Shown: positions 8,800 to 17,252 of the stretch, in pieces | Layout: each line of letters starts with the position of its first letter | Numbering within the stretch: position 1 is the stretch's first letter | From: an uncultured Bacteroidales bacterium | Lineage (GTDB): Bacteria; Bacteroidota; Bacteroidia; Bacteroidales; Bacteroidaceae | Assembly: GCA_902779085.1 (NCBI GenBank) | Contig: CACYZY010000003.1 | Coordinates: 1-64,000, forward strand | Length of the DNA: 64,000 nucleotides | Direction: 5' to 3' | The notes under the pieces: model-generated | What the model was told of the DNA's origin: nothing | The model's database searches: none | The model's input: the letters and a program-made list of their open reading frames with translations, nothing else | Made by a program: the position numbers and the translations under genes

Positions 8800-11388
8800 T
8801 TAATTGCGGAAGACGAGGCCTTCGCCAAAGCTATCGACAATGATAGGCTTAGTGCGGTCAATCTCTTCGCCAAGGAGCTTGCGAGAAAGTTCGTTGAGCA
8901 TGTAGTCCTGGATAGCACGCTTCACAGGACGGGCACCAAACTCTGGGTCGTAGCCCACCTCGGCAAGGTAGTTGAGTGCATCGTCAGTAACCTCGAGTTC
9001 CACACCATTGTCGTGCAGCATACGCTTGACGTTGTTCAACTGCAGGTTGACAATCTGTCGAATCTCGCTTTCGTTCAGCGGAGTGAACATGATAGTGTCG
9101 TCAATACGGTTGAGGAACTCAGGACGAATCTGCTTCTTCAGCATCTCCATGACATTGCGCTTGGTCTCAGCCAACAACTGTTGCTTGTTGCTGTCGTTCA
9201 GTTGCGCCATCTGGCTCTGGATATAACTGCTACCCATGTTGGATGTCATGATGATGATAGTGTTCTTGAAGTTTACAGTACGTCCCTTGTTGTCTGTCAA
9301 GCGACCATCATCGAGCACTTGCAGCAAGATGTTGAACACATCTGGGTGCGCCTTCTCGATCTCGTCGAACAACACAACAGAGTAGGGCTTGTGGCGTACT
9401 GCCTCAGTCAGCTGACCACCTTCTTCATAGCCCACGTAGCCCGGAGGCGCTCCGACAAGACGAGAAACGGTGAATTTCTCCTGATACTCACTCATATCGA
9501 TACGCGTCATCATGCTCTCATCATCGAACAGGAACTCTGCCAACGCCTTTGCCAACTCGGTCTTACCAACACCTGTGGTACCCAAGAACAGGAACGAACC
9601 AATAGGTCGCTTAGGATCTTGCAGACCTGCACGGCTACGGCGCACAGCATCAGAAATGGCCTTGATGGCTTCATCCTGACCAATGACACGCTTGTGCAGT
9701 TCGTCTTCCAGATGCAACAGTTTCTCGCGCTCGCTCTGCATCATCTTGCTCACAGGTATGCCTGTCCAACGAGCTACCACCTCAGCGATATCCTCATCAT
9801 CAACTTCCTCCTTGATCATCGCCTTGTCGCCCTGCAACTCGTGCAGCTTGCGCTGGGTATCTTCAATCTCCTGGTTAAGTTGCTGGAGTTTGCCATAGCG
9901 AATCTCGGCCACTTTGCCATAGTCGCCTTCTCGCTCAGCACGCTCAGCCTCAAACTTCAGGTTCTCGATTTCCACCTTGTTCTGCTGTATCTTGTTGACC
10001 AGCGTCTTCTCGTTCTGCCATTTGGCCTTGTACTGACTTTCCTGCTCCTTGAGCTCAGCCAGTTCTTTGCCAATCTGTTGCAGCTTGGGCTCGTCGTTCT
10101 CTCGTTTGATGGCCTCACGCTCAATTTCCAACTGCTTGATCTTGCGGGTGATTTCATCCAGCTCCTCAGGCACGGAGTCAATCTCCATACGCAATTTGGC
10201 TGCAGCCTCGTCCATCAGGTCGATGGCCTTATCAGGCAAGAAACGGTCGGTAATATAACGGTTGCTCAGCTCTACGGCAGCAATGATGGCATCATCCTTG
10301 ATACGCACATGATGGTGGTTCTCGTAGCGTTCCTTTAGACCTCTTAATATAGATATGGTGTCGAGGGTGCTTGGCTCATCTACCATCACTACCTGGAAAC
10401 GTCGTTCCAATGCCTTATCCTTCTCGAAATACTTCTGGTATTCGTCGAGGGTGGTGGCACCGATGCTACGCAACTCACCTCGTGCCAACGCAGGCTTCAG
10501 GATATTGGCAGCATCCATAGCGCCTTCGCTCTTACCCGCACCAACCAAAGTGTGTATCTCATCGATGAACAATATGATGTTACCATCTGATTTGGTCACC
10601 TCGTTGATGACGGCTTTCAGTCGTTCCTCAAACTCACCTTTGTATTTGGCACCAGCAATCAGGGCACCCATATCGAGTGAATAGACCTGCTTGTTTTTCA
10701 GGTTCTCTGGTACATCACCACGCAGGATACGATGTGCCAGCCCCTCTACGATGGCGGTCTTACCAGTACCTGGTTCACCAATCAGGATAGGGTTGTTCTT
10801 GGTACGTCGGCTCAAAATCTGCAGCACACGACGAATCTCGTCGTCACGTCCAATCACAGGATCGAGCTTGCCGCTTCGTGCTGCTTCGTTCAGATTGATG
10901 GCATATTTGTCAAGTGCTTGATAAGTGTCCTCCGATGACTGTGAGTTGACTTTCTGTCCCTTTCGCAGTTCGTCGATGGCGCTGGCCAGCTCTTTCTCTG
11001 TCATGCCTGAATCTTTCAGTATAGTGGAAGCGGTACTGTTTACTTTGAGTAATGCCATAACAATGGGTTCGATGGAAACAAATTCATCACCCATTTTCTT
11101 GGAAATGTCCTCTGCCTGTTGCAGCACACTATTGGCTTCACGGCTAAGGTAGGGCTCACCTCCCTGAACCTTGGGCAGTTTGCTGATTTCCTGATCCAAT
11201 CTTTGGGAAACCTGCTGTTCGTTCATGCCCAGTTTCTGGAAGATAAATTTCATGATGTTCTCACCAGTCTGCATCACACTCTTGAGCAGATGCACTGGCT
11301 CGATGGATTGCTGGCCCTGGCGTTCTACCAGGTTCACAGCTTCTTGCACAGCCTCCTGTGCCTTGATAGTATAATTCTTGAAATTCAT
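8800..11388 (-). CDS. clpB: ClpB disaggregase chaperone
   Basis: 862 residues, the normal length for ClpB. The order is a Clp N-domain (double repeat, to about residue 150), NBD1 with Walker A GEPGTGKT and Walker B FIDEIHTL, a long coiled-coil middle domain (about 400-530, which separates ClpB from ClpA/ClpC), and NBD2 with Walker A GTTGVGKT and Walker B LFDEIEKA. The first two residues of the second P-loop are GT where GP is usual. With DnaK it resolves protein aggregates after heat stress in the cytosol. It is a single-gene unit with its own terminator. The upstream region holds a sigma-54-like site and a palindrome rather than an obvious -7 box. Confidence 0.97.
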   Translation of the reverse strand: MNFKNYTIKAQEAVQEAVNLVERQGQQSIEPVHLLKSVMQTGENIMKFIFQKLGMNEQQVSQRLDQEISKLPKVQGGEPYLSREANSVLQQAEDISKKMGDEFVSIEPIVMALLKVNSTASTILKDSGMTEKELASAIDELRKGQKVNSQSSEDTYQALDKYAINLNEAARSGKLDPVIGRDDEIRRVLQILSRRTKNNPILIGEPGTGKTAIVEGLAHRILRGDVPENLKNKQVYSLDMGALIAGAKYKGEFEERLKAVINEVTKSDGNIILFIDEIHTLVGAGKSEGAMDAANILKPALARGELRSIGATTLDEYQKYFEKDKALERRFQVVMVDEPSTLDTISILRGLKERYENHHHVRIKDDAIIAAVELSNRYITDRFLPDKAIDLMDEAAAKLRMEIDSVPEELDEITRKIKQLEIEREAIKRENDEPKLQQIGKELAELKEQESQYKAKWQNEKTLVNKIQQNKVEIENLKFEAERAEREGDYGKVAEIRYGKLQQLNQEIEDTQRKLHELQGDKAMIKEEVDDEDIAEVVARWTGIPVSKMMQSEREKLLHLEDELHKRVIGQDEAIKAISDAVRRSRAGLQDPKRPIGSFLFLGTTGVGKTELAKALAEFLFDDESMMTRIDMSEYQEKFTVSRLVGAPPGYVGYEEGGQLTEAVRHKPYSVVLFDEIEKAHPDVFNILLQVLDDGRLTDNKGRTVNFKNTIIIMTSNMGSSYIQSQMAQLNDSNKQQLLAETKRNVMEMLKKQIRPEFLNRIDDTIMFTPLNESEIRQIVNLQLNNVKRMLHDNGVELEVTDDALNYLAEVGYDPEFGARPVKRAIQDYMLNELSRKLLGEEIDRTKPIIVDSFGEGLVFRN

Positions 11389-11442
11389 AATCTTGATGCT
11401 CCTTTCTTCATTTGTTTTGTGTTAGTTTTCACCATTTGGGAC

Positions 11443-11471
11443 GCAAAATCTTTGCCAACTGACAAGGTCAG
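11443..11471 (-). promoter_or_regulatory. Possible sigma-54-type promoter plus palindrome upstream of clpB
   Basis: On the minus strand, TGGCAA-N5-TTGCG has the exact -24/-12 spacing of a sigma-54 promoter (TGGC at 11457-11454, TTGC at 11446-11443). Directly upstream is the perfect palindrome ctgac-aag-gtcag (11459-11471), a plausible activator or repressor site. It lies about 55 bp before the start codon. The assignment is by pattern only. Confidence 0.5.
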
Positions 11472-11562
11472 CCAAAATGACTGAGTTTCACCACTATTGC
11501 AAGACAATTTGTCGGTTTCGTTTCGTTTTGGCGTAATGATTAAGTATATTTAAGAAAAATGA

Positions 11563-11594
11563 TTTGTAGCAGTGGGGTATTATCACTATTTTTG
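11563..11594 (+). promoter_or_regulatory. Promoter of the glutathione peroxidase pair
   Basis: TTTG (11563-11566) and TATTTTTG (11587-11594) are 20 bp apart, a good -33/-7 pair, 49 bp before the start of the first gene. Confidence 0.6.
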
Positions 11595-11643
11595 TAACTC
11601 GAAAAAAGTATAGAAACACGAAGTTTTAGTTTAAATTGTAGAA

Positions 11644-12246
11644 ATGAGAAAGTTTTTATTTATCCTGATGTCATTCGTTACACTTGGCATTTGTGCTCAG
11701 GAGAGCGTTTATGATTTTACTGTCAAGGGTCTGAATGACGAGGATGTGTCTATGAAAGACTATTCAGGCAAAGTATTGCTGATTGTGAACACTGCCACCA
11801 AGTGTGGCTTTACACCACAGTACAAAGAACTGCAGGCACTGTATGAAAAGTATCAGGCAAGAGGCTTTGAAGTGTTGGATTTCCCTTGCAACCAGTTTGG
11901 TGAGCAGGCTCCAGGCTCAAATGCCGAGATTCATGATTTCTGCACTGGTACTTATAACACTACCTTCACTCAGTTTGGTAAGATTGATGTGAATGGCGAG
12001 AATGAGGCACCTATCTTCAAGTTCTTGAAAGAGAAACAAGCTTTTAAAGGTTTTGACCCTGAAAATGAAACAGGTAAGATGATGGATCAGATGCTGAGCC
12101 GTAGGGATCCCAATTACAAGAACAATGCTGATATCAAGTGGAATTTCACCAAGTTCCTGGTTAACAAGAAAGGTGAGGTTATTGCACGCTTCGAGCCAAT
12201 GGACAGCATGATGAAGGTGGAAACTGCTATTAGAAGAAACTTATAA
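11644..12246 (+). CDS. Glutathione peroxidase-family thiol peroxidase, exported
   Basis: 200 residues with a cleavable signal peptide (about residues 1-19, LGICAQ end), so it is probably periplasmic. The GPx fold is clear: peroxidatic Cys54 in NTATKCGFTPQ, Gln84 in DFPCNQFGEQ and the WNFTKFL Trp/Asn motif form the catalytic tetrad. It uses Cys rather than selenocysteine. Bacteria of this group lack glutathione, so thioredoxin-type reductants are the likely donors (inference). It is followed 16 bp later by a cytosolic paralogue, suggesting one transcript that protects two compartments from peroxides. Confidence 0.92.
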   Translation: MRKFLFILMSFVTLGICAQESVYDFTVKGLNDEDVSMKDYSGKVLLIVNTATKCGFTPQYKELQALYEKYQARGFEVLDFPCNQFGEQAPGSNAEIHDFCTGTYNTTFTQFGKIDVNGENEAPIFKFLKEKQAFKGFDPENETGKMMDQMLSRRDPNYKNNADIKWNFTKFLVNKKGEVIARFEPMDSMMKVETAIRRNL

Positions 12247-12262
12247 AATTTAATACTAAAGA

Positions 12263-12811
12263 ATGAAAACTATTTATGATTACACCGTGAAGGACAGGAA
12301 AGGCCGTGATGTTTCTCTCAAAGAATATGCCGGTGAGGTAATCCTGATTGTGAATACTGCTACTCGTTGTGGGTTTACACCTCAATATACCGAGTTGGAG
12401 CAGATTTACGAGAAATATCGCAGCCAGGGCTTCAATATCCTCGACTTCCCCTGCAACCAGTTTGGTCAGCAGGCTCCTGGAACTGCAGAAGAGATTCATG
12501 AGTTCTGCCAACTGAACTATGCTACCAAGTTTCCGCAGTTTAAGAAGATTGATGTGAATGGCGATAAAGCTTCTCCACTTTTCACTTTCCTGAAGAGTCA
12601 GAAGCCTTTTGCTGGATTTGACATGAATCATCCGATTGCTAAGATTTTGGACGAGATGCTTTCGAAGGCTGATCCAAACTATAAAGACTCGCCAGATATC
12701 AAGTGGAATTTCACGAAGTTTCTTATTGACAAGAAGGGCTTGGTGAAGGCTCGCTTCGAACCTACTGACAGTATGGAGGAAGTAGCGAAGAAGATTGAAG
12801 AGATATTGTAG
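12263..12811 (+). CDS. Glutathione peroxidase-family thiol peroxidase, cytosolic paralogue
   Basis: 182 residues without a signal peptide. Peroxidatic Cys36 (NTATRCGFTPQ), FPCNQFGQQ and WNFTKFL repeat the GPx motifs of the preceding gene, and the two proteins align along their full length, so the pair arose by tandem duplication with gain or loss of a signal peptide. It would reduce hydrogen peroxide or alkyl hydroperoxides in the cytosol. The DNA between the genes is only 16 bp. A terminator follows at 12895. Confidence 0.92.
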   Translation: MKTIYDYTVKDRKGRDVSLKEYAGEVILIVNTATRCGFTPQYTELEQIYEKYRSQGFNILDFPCNQFGQQAPGTAEEIHEFCQLNYATKFPQFKKIDVNGDKASPLFTFLKSQKPFAGFDMNHPIAKILDEMLSKADPNYKDSPDIKWNFTKFLIDKKGLVKARFEPTDSMEEVAKKIEEIL

Positions 12812-12894
12812 TTGATGTTGCTTTGCGAAATGTTATAATCCTGTAACAGTTTGGCTGTTGCGTGGCGATTTCAAAGAGTTTTCGTTTACAGTTT

Positions 12895-12932
12895 AATAAT
12901 CCTTCCCTTTTTGGGAGGGATTATTGTTTTTA
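12895..12932 (+). terminator. Intrinsic terminator after the peroxidase pair
   Basis: A 13-bp near-perfect stem (aataatccttccc / gggagggattatt) with loop ttttt, followed by gttttta. Confidence 0.85.
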
Positions 12933-12966
12933 TGTTGTATCTTTGTGGAAATAAATGTAAGGTAAC

Positions 12967-14061
12967 ATGAGAAAGCTGATGATTACAATAGGAATTTGTA
13001 TGCTGGCAATGCTGGGATGCTCTGCAGGGAAACCAGCTACAGAAACGGATGTGCCTGCATCGGATGCAAGGATACAATATGTGGGTAGGGTTAACTTTAC
13101 AAACCCAGAGGCGCCGTTGTTTACTTATCCTGGCGTGCAGATTATTGCAGGCTTCGAAGGAACTTCCATTCGCATGAAGGCGAAACCCAAGAGTGCTTTC
13201 TATATGGTACAGATAGACAATCAGGAGCCGTTTAAGGTGGATTTTTACCAGCAAGAGGACACTGTGCTGCTGTTGGCTGAAGGCTTGCCAGAAGGTAAGC
13301 ATACGGTGAAACTGATGCATGTGACGGAGGGCTATGAACTGCGTCCTGAGTTTTATGGCTTCATTCTTGATCCAGAGAAAGATTTGACAGAGGCGCCGGC
13401 TTTATCGCAGCGCAAGATTGAGTTTATTGGTAACTCTATCACTTGTGGCTTTGGTGTGGAAGCAACGGTGGAAACTGCCCCGTTTACCTATGAAACAGAG
13501 AATCATTACTATAGCTTTGCATCACTCTCAGCAAGGGCTTTGGAGGCTCAATACTTGGTGGTGGCAAGAAGTGGCATAGGCATCTTTCGCAACTATAATG
13601 GTCCGTATGATGGGAAGTCAGAGACCGCAATGCCTGCCTTGTATGACTATACCAATTATGATGATACTACTGAGGTGTGGGACTCTAATCGTTTCAAGCC
13701 TGATGTGGTATGTGTCAATTTGGGTACCAACGATACTTCTGCAGGCAGGTATAACAAGACCAAGTTGCGCGAAGCATATGCTTCTTTCCTGCAAAAGTTG
13801 AGGAACCGCTATCCTGAGGCTAAGATTGTGATGATGAGTGGTTGTATGCTGTCAGGCCAGCGCATGAAGGATGTGGCAGATGCTCAGGATGCTGTGGTAG
13901 CAGCAGCTAACAGACGAGGTGACAAGCAGGTATTTCGCTTTACGTTTACACCACAGGACGGCAGTCTGGGCTATGGCGCAAGCTATCACCCTTCGATGCA
14001 ACAACAAGAGAAAATGGCGAATGAACTGACTCCTTTCTTACGTGAATTGATGGGGTGGTGA
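12967..14061 (+). CDS. SGNH-hydrolase esterase, CE2-type acetyl(xylan) esterase, lipoprotein
   Basis: 364 residues. A lipoprotein signal ends LAMLGC (Cys18). Residues about 35-140 form a beta-rich domain and the rest an SGNH hydrolase: block I FIGNSITCGFG (nucleophile Ser157), block III VNLGTNDTS and block V SYHPS (catalytic His). The two-domain order matches carbohydrate esterase family 2, whose members remove acetyl groups from hemicellulose. Being lipid-anchored, it probably acts at the cell surface or in the periplasm, and it fits the glycan-degrading genes elsewhere in the window (GH51, GH43, GH3). A TATCTTTG -7 element sits at 12938-12945. It is convergent with umuC, which ends 3 bp away. 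Confidence 0.85.
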   Translation: MRKLMITIGICMLAMLGCSAGKPATETDVPASDARIQYVGRVNFTNPEAPLFTYPGVQIIAGFEGTSIRMKAKPKSAFYMVQIDNQEPFKVDFYQQEDTVLLLAEGLPEGKHTVKLMHVTEGYELRPEFYGFILDPEKDLTEAPALSQRKIEFIGNSITCGFGVEATVETAPFTYETENHYYSFASLSARALEAQYLVVARSGIGIFRNYNGPYDGKSETAMPALYDYTNYDDTTEVWDSNRFKPDVVCVNLGTNDTSAGRYNKTKLREAYASFLQKLRNRYPEAKIVMMSGCMLSGQRMKDVADAQDAVVAAANRRGDKQVFRFTFTPQDGSLGYGASYHPSMQQQEKMANELTPFLRELMGW

Positions 14062-14064
14062 CAC

Positions 14065-15336
14065 TCAGCTTTTTACCTGAATGACATCTTTGATGTTGGT
14101 GGTGTATTGTTTGGTGAGATGTTCACTCTTTAGGTGCCATTTTTTGCTGTAACCTTGTACAGCCGTACGCACCATATTATGCCCATTCTTACGATTGATT
14201 TCTTCGATGGCTTTTGACAGAGCCGCTTGTTTGGTGCGGTCGATAGGATCGAAGAGGGATGTCTGAATGGCATTGTCACGACAAATATCCCACACTATCA
14301 CACCTGCTTTCTTATAGAAATAGGTGCCTTGTTTCCATTCAGCACGTAACATTTTAACGGCATAAGACACAATCTCTTGCAGGTTATTGGTGGGTACCTG
14401 CAAGCTAGCACTGCGGTAGATATAGCTGGAAGGCACATCGGTGCGAAAACGGCTGGTGTGAGCAAATACCGTAAGGGAAGTGCAACAAGTATGCTGTTCC
14501 CTGAGCTTTCGTACACAGGCTGCGGCAAAGTTGGCTACTGCTTCCTCAACATCGTGCAGCGACGATAATCCTTCTCCTTGAAAGCTACGACTGGTGCAGA
14601 TGCTTTTCTTGTGTGGCAGTTCCTCTACATTGATGCAATCAATGCCACGTAATTCTTTCCATGTACGAACGCCTGTGACATGCATGAGGTTACGTACCCA
14701 TCCTTCGCTCTTCTGAGTGAAATCCCAGGCGGTCTTTATTCCATGATATGCCAATTTATCACGATTATGCCAGCCAACGCCCCACACGTCTTCAATAGGG
14801 AATAGCTGCAAGGCTTTCTCGCGTTTCTCTTCAGTATCAATCATGCAACAGCTTTGGTAGCCTTTGTGTTTCTTGCCAAACTTGCTTGCCATCTTAGCTA
14901 ATGTCTTGGTGGGCGCCAAACCTATGGTGACGGGTATCCCTGTGCTTCGCTCAATGTTTTTGGCTAATTGAATACAAGGCTGGTGCAGTTGTTCGGGAGT
15001 ACCCATACCGTTAAGGTCGAGAAATGCTTCGTCTATGCTGTATTGCGTGAAACCATCTGGGCAGAATTCGTAAAGCATACGCATCACTCTTCGGCTCATA
15101 TCGCCGTAGAGGTTATAGTTGCTGCTGAATACTGCAACTTTGTTTTGTTCGAGCACATCCTTCACTTGATAGAAAGGACCACCCATCTTGATGCCTAATG
15201 CTTTCGCTTCGTTGCTGCGGGCAATGATGCAACCATCGTTATTGCTCAGAATGACGATGGGCTTGTTGCGGAGGTCGGGATTGAAAACCCTTTCGCAAGA
15301 AGCGTAGAAGTTGTTACAGTCAACGATAGCATACAT
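14065..15336 (-). CDS. umuC: Y-family translesion DNA polymerase (UmuC-like)
   Basis: 423 residues, UmuC length. The N-terminus MYAIVDCNNFYASCERVF carries the first metal Asp, SIDEAFLDL the second acidic pair, and the little-finger and C-terminal DUF4113-like regions (GHNMVRTAVQGYSKKW) follow. It copies across DNA lesions as the catalytic subunit of Pol V. It lies 37 bp after umuD in the same direction, in the order DUF1015-umuD-umuC. No LexA-type box is obvious near the operon start. Confidence 0.95.
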   Translation of the reverse strand: MYAIVDCNNFYASCERVFNPDLRNKPIVILSNNDGCIIARSNEAKALGIKMGGPFYQVKDVLEQNKVAVFSSNYNLYGDMSRRVMRMLYEFCPDGFTQYSIDEAFLDLNGMGTPEQLHQPCIQLAKNIERSTGIPVTIGLAPTKTLAKMASKFGKKHKGYQSCCMIDTEEKREKALQLFPIEDVWGVGWHNRDKLAYHGIKTAWDFTQKSEGWVRNLMHVTGVRTWKELRGIDCINVEELPHKKSICTSRSFQGEGLSSLHDVEEAVANFAAACVRKLREQHTCCTSLTVFAHTSRFRTDVPSSYIYRSASLQVPTNNLQEIVSYAVKMLRAEWKQGTYFYKKAGVIVWDICRDNAIQTSLFDPIDRTKQAALSKAIEEINRKNGHNMVRTAVQGYSKKWHLKSEHLTKQYTTNIKDVIQVKS

Positions 15337-15373
15337 GGTTTACAGTTTACAATACAAAGTAAAAGGTAAACTC

Positions 15374-15820
15374 TTAAAACTTTTGTCTTTTAATATTGTA
15401 GGTGACGATGCCCCAGATGATGAAATGGTTTTCTTCTGTAACCTTGATGGGTTGATAGTCTGGATTTGAGGGCATTAGCATCAGACAGTTGTGTGTCTGG
15501 TCGAGATGAATGCGCTTCAGGGTGAATTCACCGTCAATGAATGCTACCACTATATCACCCTCACCAGGTTCCAGACTCTTATCGATGATAAGCAGGTCGC
15601 CATCGTCAATACCACTATCTTTCATTGAGTCGCCTACACAACGGGCATAGAATGTAGAAGAAGGGTGGTGTACCAGTTCTTTGTTCAAGTCGATGGCCTC
15701 GGTAGTATAGTCTTGAGCGGGACTTGGAAATCCCGCTCTTACTCCTTCTTGTGAATACTGCAGTTCCAGCTCAGAGTCCAGATCTGCAGTGAACATCTCC
15801 AACTTTACCTGTTCGCTCAT
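15374..15820 (-). CDS. umuD: UmuD-like S24 self-cleaving subunit of Pol V
   Basis: 148 residues. The cleavage region AGFPSPAQDY matches E. coli UmuD (CGFPSPAADY), with Ala-Gly in place of Cys-Gly. The serine of the catalytic dyad is in VGDSMKDSG and the lysine in FTLKRI. RecA-stimulated self-cleavage would give UmuD', which joins UmuC. The start codon overlaps the stop of the DUF1015 gene by 4 bp, so translation is coupled. Confidence 0.95.
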   Translation of the reverse strand: MSEQVKLEMFTADLDSELELQYSQEGVRAGFPSPAQDYTTEAIDLNKELVHHPSSTFYARCVGDSMKDSGIDDGDLLIIDKSLEPGEGDIVVAFIDGEFTLKRIHLDQTHNCLMLMPSNPDYQPIKVTEENHFIIWGIVTYNIKRQKF

Positions 15821-17064
15821 ACCAGTTTGTGGATGACGAGACCAGAACGCAGCTTAGGTTCAAACCAGGTAGTCTTGGGAGGCATGATGTTACCACTGTC
15901 GGCAATGTCCATTAACTGTTTCATGCTTACAGGGTAGAGGGCCAGAGCCACCTTCATCTCACCACTGTCAACACGACGTTTCAGTTCGCCAAGGCCACGA
16001 ATACCGCCCACAAAGTCGATTCGTTTGTCAGAACGCAGGTCTTTGATTCCTAGTATTTTGTCCAGAATCAAATTAGAAGAGATGGTAACATCCAATACTC
16101 CGATTGGATCACTGTCGTTATAGGTTCCTGGCTTGGCTGTAAGGCTGTACCATTTGCCACCTAAGTAAAGTGAGAAATTGTGCAAGCGAGCAGGCTTGTA
16201 AATCTCTGTTCCTACCTCCTGAATATCGAAGTTTTCCTTCAAGGCATTCAGGAATTCAGCTTCTGTCAAACCATTGAGGTCTTTCACTACACGGTTGTAG
16301 TCGATAATCGTCAACTGTGAAGCAGGGAAAGCTACAGCCATGAAGTAATTGTATTCCTCATCGCCCTTATGATGTGGGTTCTGCTTTGCCTTCTCTGCGC
16401 CAACAAGGGCAGCTGCAGCACTACGGTGATGACCATCTGCTATGTAGAGATAAGGAATCTTTGCGAACTCCTTAGTGATGGCATCGATGTCAGCGCGTTG
16501 GTCGATAATCCAGAACTTGTGTCCGAACCCGTCGCCAGGAGCAATGAAATCATATACAGGTTTCTCTTTCGTATATTTGGCTACAATAGCATCCAACTGG
16601 GCATTGTCGGGATAGGCAAAGAACACGGGCTCGATGTTGGCATTGTTCACACGAACATGTTTCATGCGGTCTTCCTCTTTGTCTCGGCGTGTCAACTCAT
16701 GCTTCTTGATGATGCCGTTCATGTAGTCAGGCACATATGCACCCACAACGAGGCCATATTGTGTCTTGCCATTCATAGTCTGTGCATAGATATAATAATT
16801 CTCTTGCTCATCCTGCACCAGCCAACCCTTGTCTTGGAACATTTGGAAGTTTTCTGCTGCTTTCTGATAAACACGAGGGTCGTGTTCATCTGTGCCAGGC
16901 TCAAAATCAATCTCAGGCTTGATGATGTGATATAGTGATTTCTCATTGCCTTCTGCCTCTTGACGAGCTTCCTCAGAGTTCAGTACGTCGTAAGGTCTTG
17001 AAGCAACCTGCTCAACAAGAGCTTGGGGTGGGCGTATGCCCTTAAATGGTTTTACTGTTGCCAT
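15817..17064 (-). CDS. DUF1015 family protein
   Basis: 415 residues over the full DUF1015 length, with the typical start VKPFKGIRPP, YDVLNSEEA near residue 25, and the signature YIADGHHRSAAA in the middle. The family is widespread in bacteria and archaea and has been linked to serine/kinase-type metabolism, but I cannot assign a reaction. It is the first gene of an operon with umuD and umuC (4-bp overlap), a curious partner for an error-prone polymerase. A TATTTTTG -7 element lies on the minus strand at about 17095-17102. Confidence 0.88.
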   Translation of the reverse strand: MATVKPFKGIRPPQALVEQVASRPYDVLNSEEARQEAEGNEKSLYHIIKPEIDFEPGTDEHDPRVYQKAAENFQMFQDKGWLVQDEQENYYIYAQTMNGKTQYGLVVGAYVPDYMNGIIKKHELTRRDKEEDRMKHVRVNNANIEPVFFAYPDNAQLDAIVAKYTKEKPVYDFIAPGDGFGHKFWIIDQRADIDAITKEFAKIPYLYIADGHHRSAAAALVGAEKAKQNPHHKGDEEYNYFMAVAFPASQLTIIDYNRVVKDLNGLTEAEFLNALKENFDIQEVGTEIYKPARLHNFSLYLGGKWYSLTAKPGTYNDSDPIGVLDVTISSNLILDKILGIKDLRSDKRIDFVGGIRGLGELKRRVDSGEMKVALALYPVSMKQLMDIADSGNIMPPKTTWFEPKLRSGLVIHKLV

Positions 17065-17183
17065 ATTTTTCAGATTAGTATTTATTCAGAACTGCAAAAA
17101 TACAAAACCCTTTTCGGATTAAAAAGAATATTGGCAACATATTTTCTAAATAGGAAAGGTCGGTAACTTTTCAACCTCTATTT

Positions 17184-17214
17184 TTTGTTATTAAAGAAAT
17201 AAGGTGTATCTTTG
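17184..17214 (+). promoter_or_regulatory. Promoter of ileS
   Basis: TTTG (17184-17187) and TATCTTTG (17207-17214) are 19 bp apart, 38 bp before the start codon. No T-box-like leader is present. Confidence 0.7.
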
Positions 17215-17252
17215 CGCCTTGTTAATAAGTAAACAGATAAAACAAAGATATA

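Noticed and set aside
9013..10338. 441-codon open frame opposite clpB
   Set aside because: It lies wholly antisense to clpB, whose full-length product is unmistakable. The translation is leucine/glutamine-rich shadow sequence with no domain.
17065..17252. T-box leader for ileS
   Set aside because: The leader after the promoter is too short and shows no T-box sequence.
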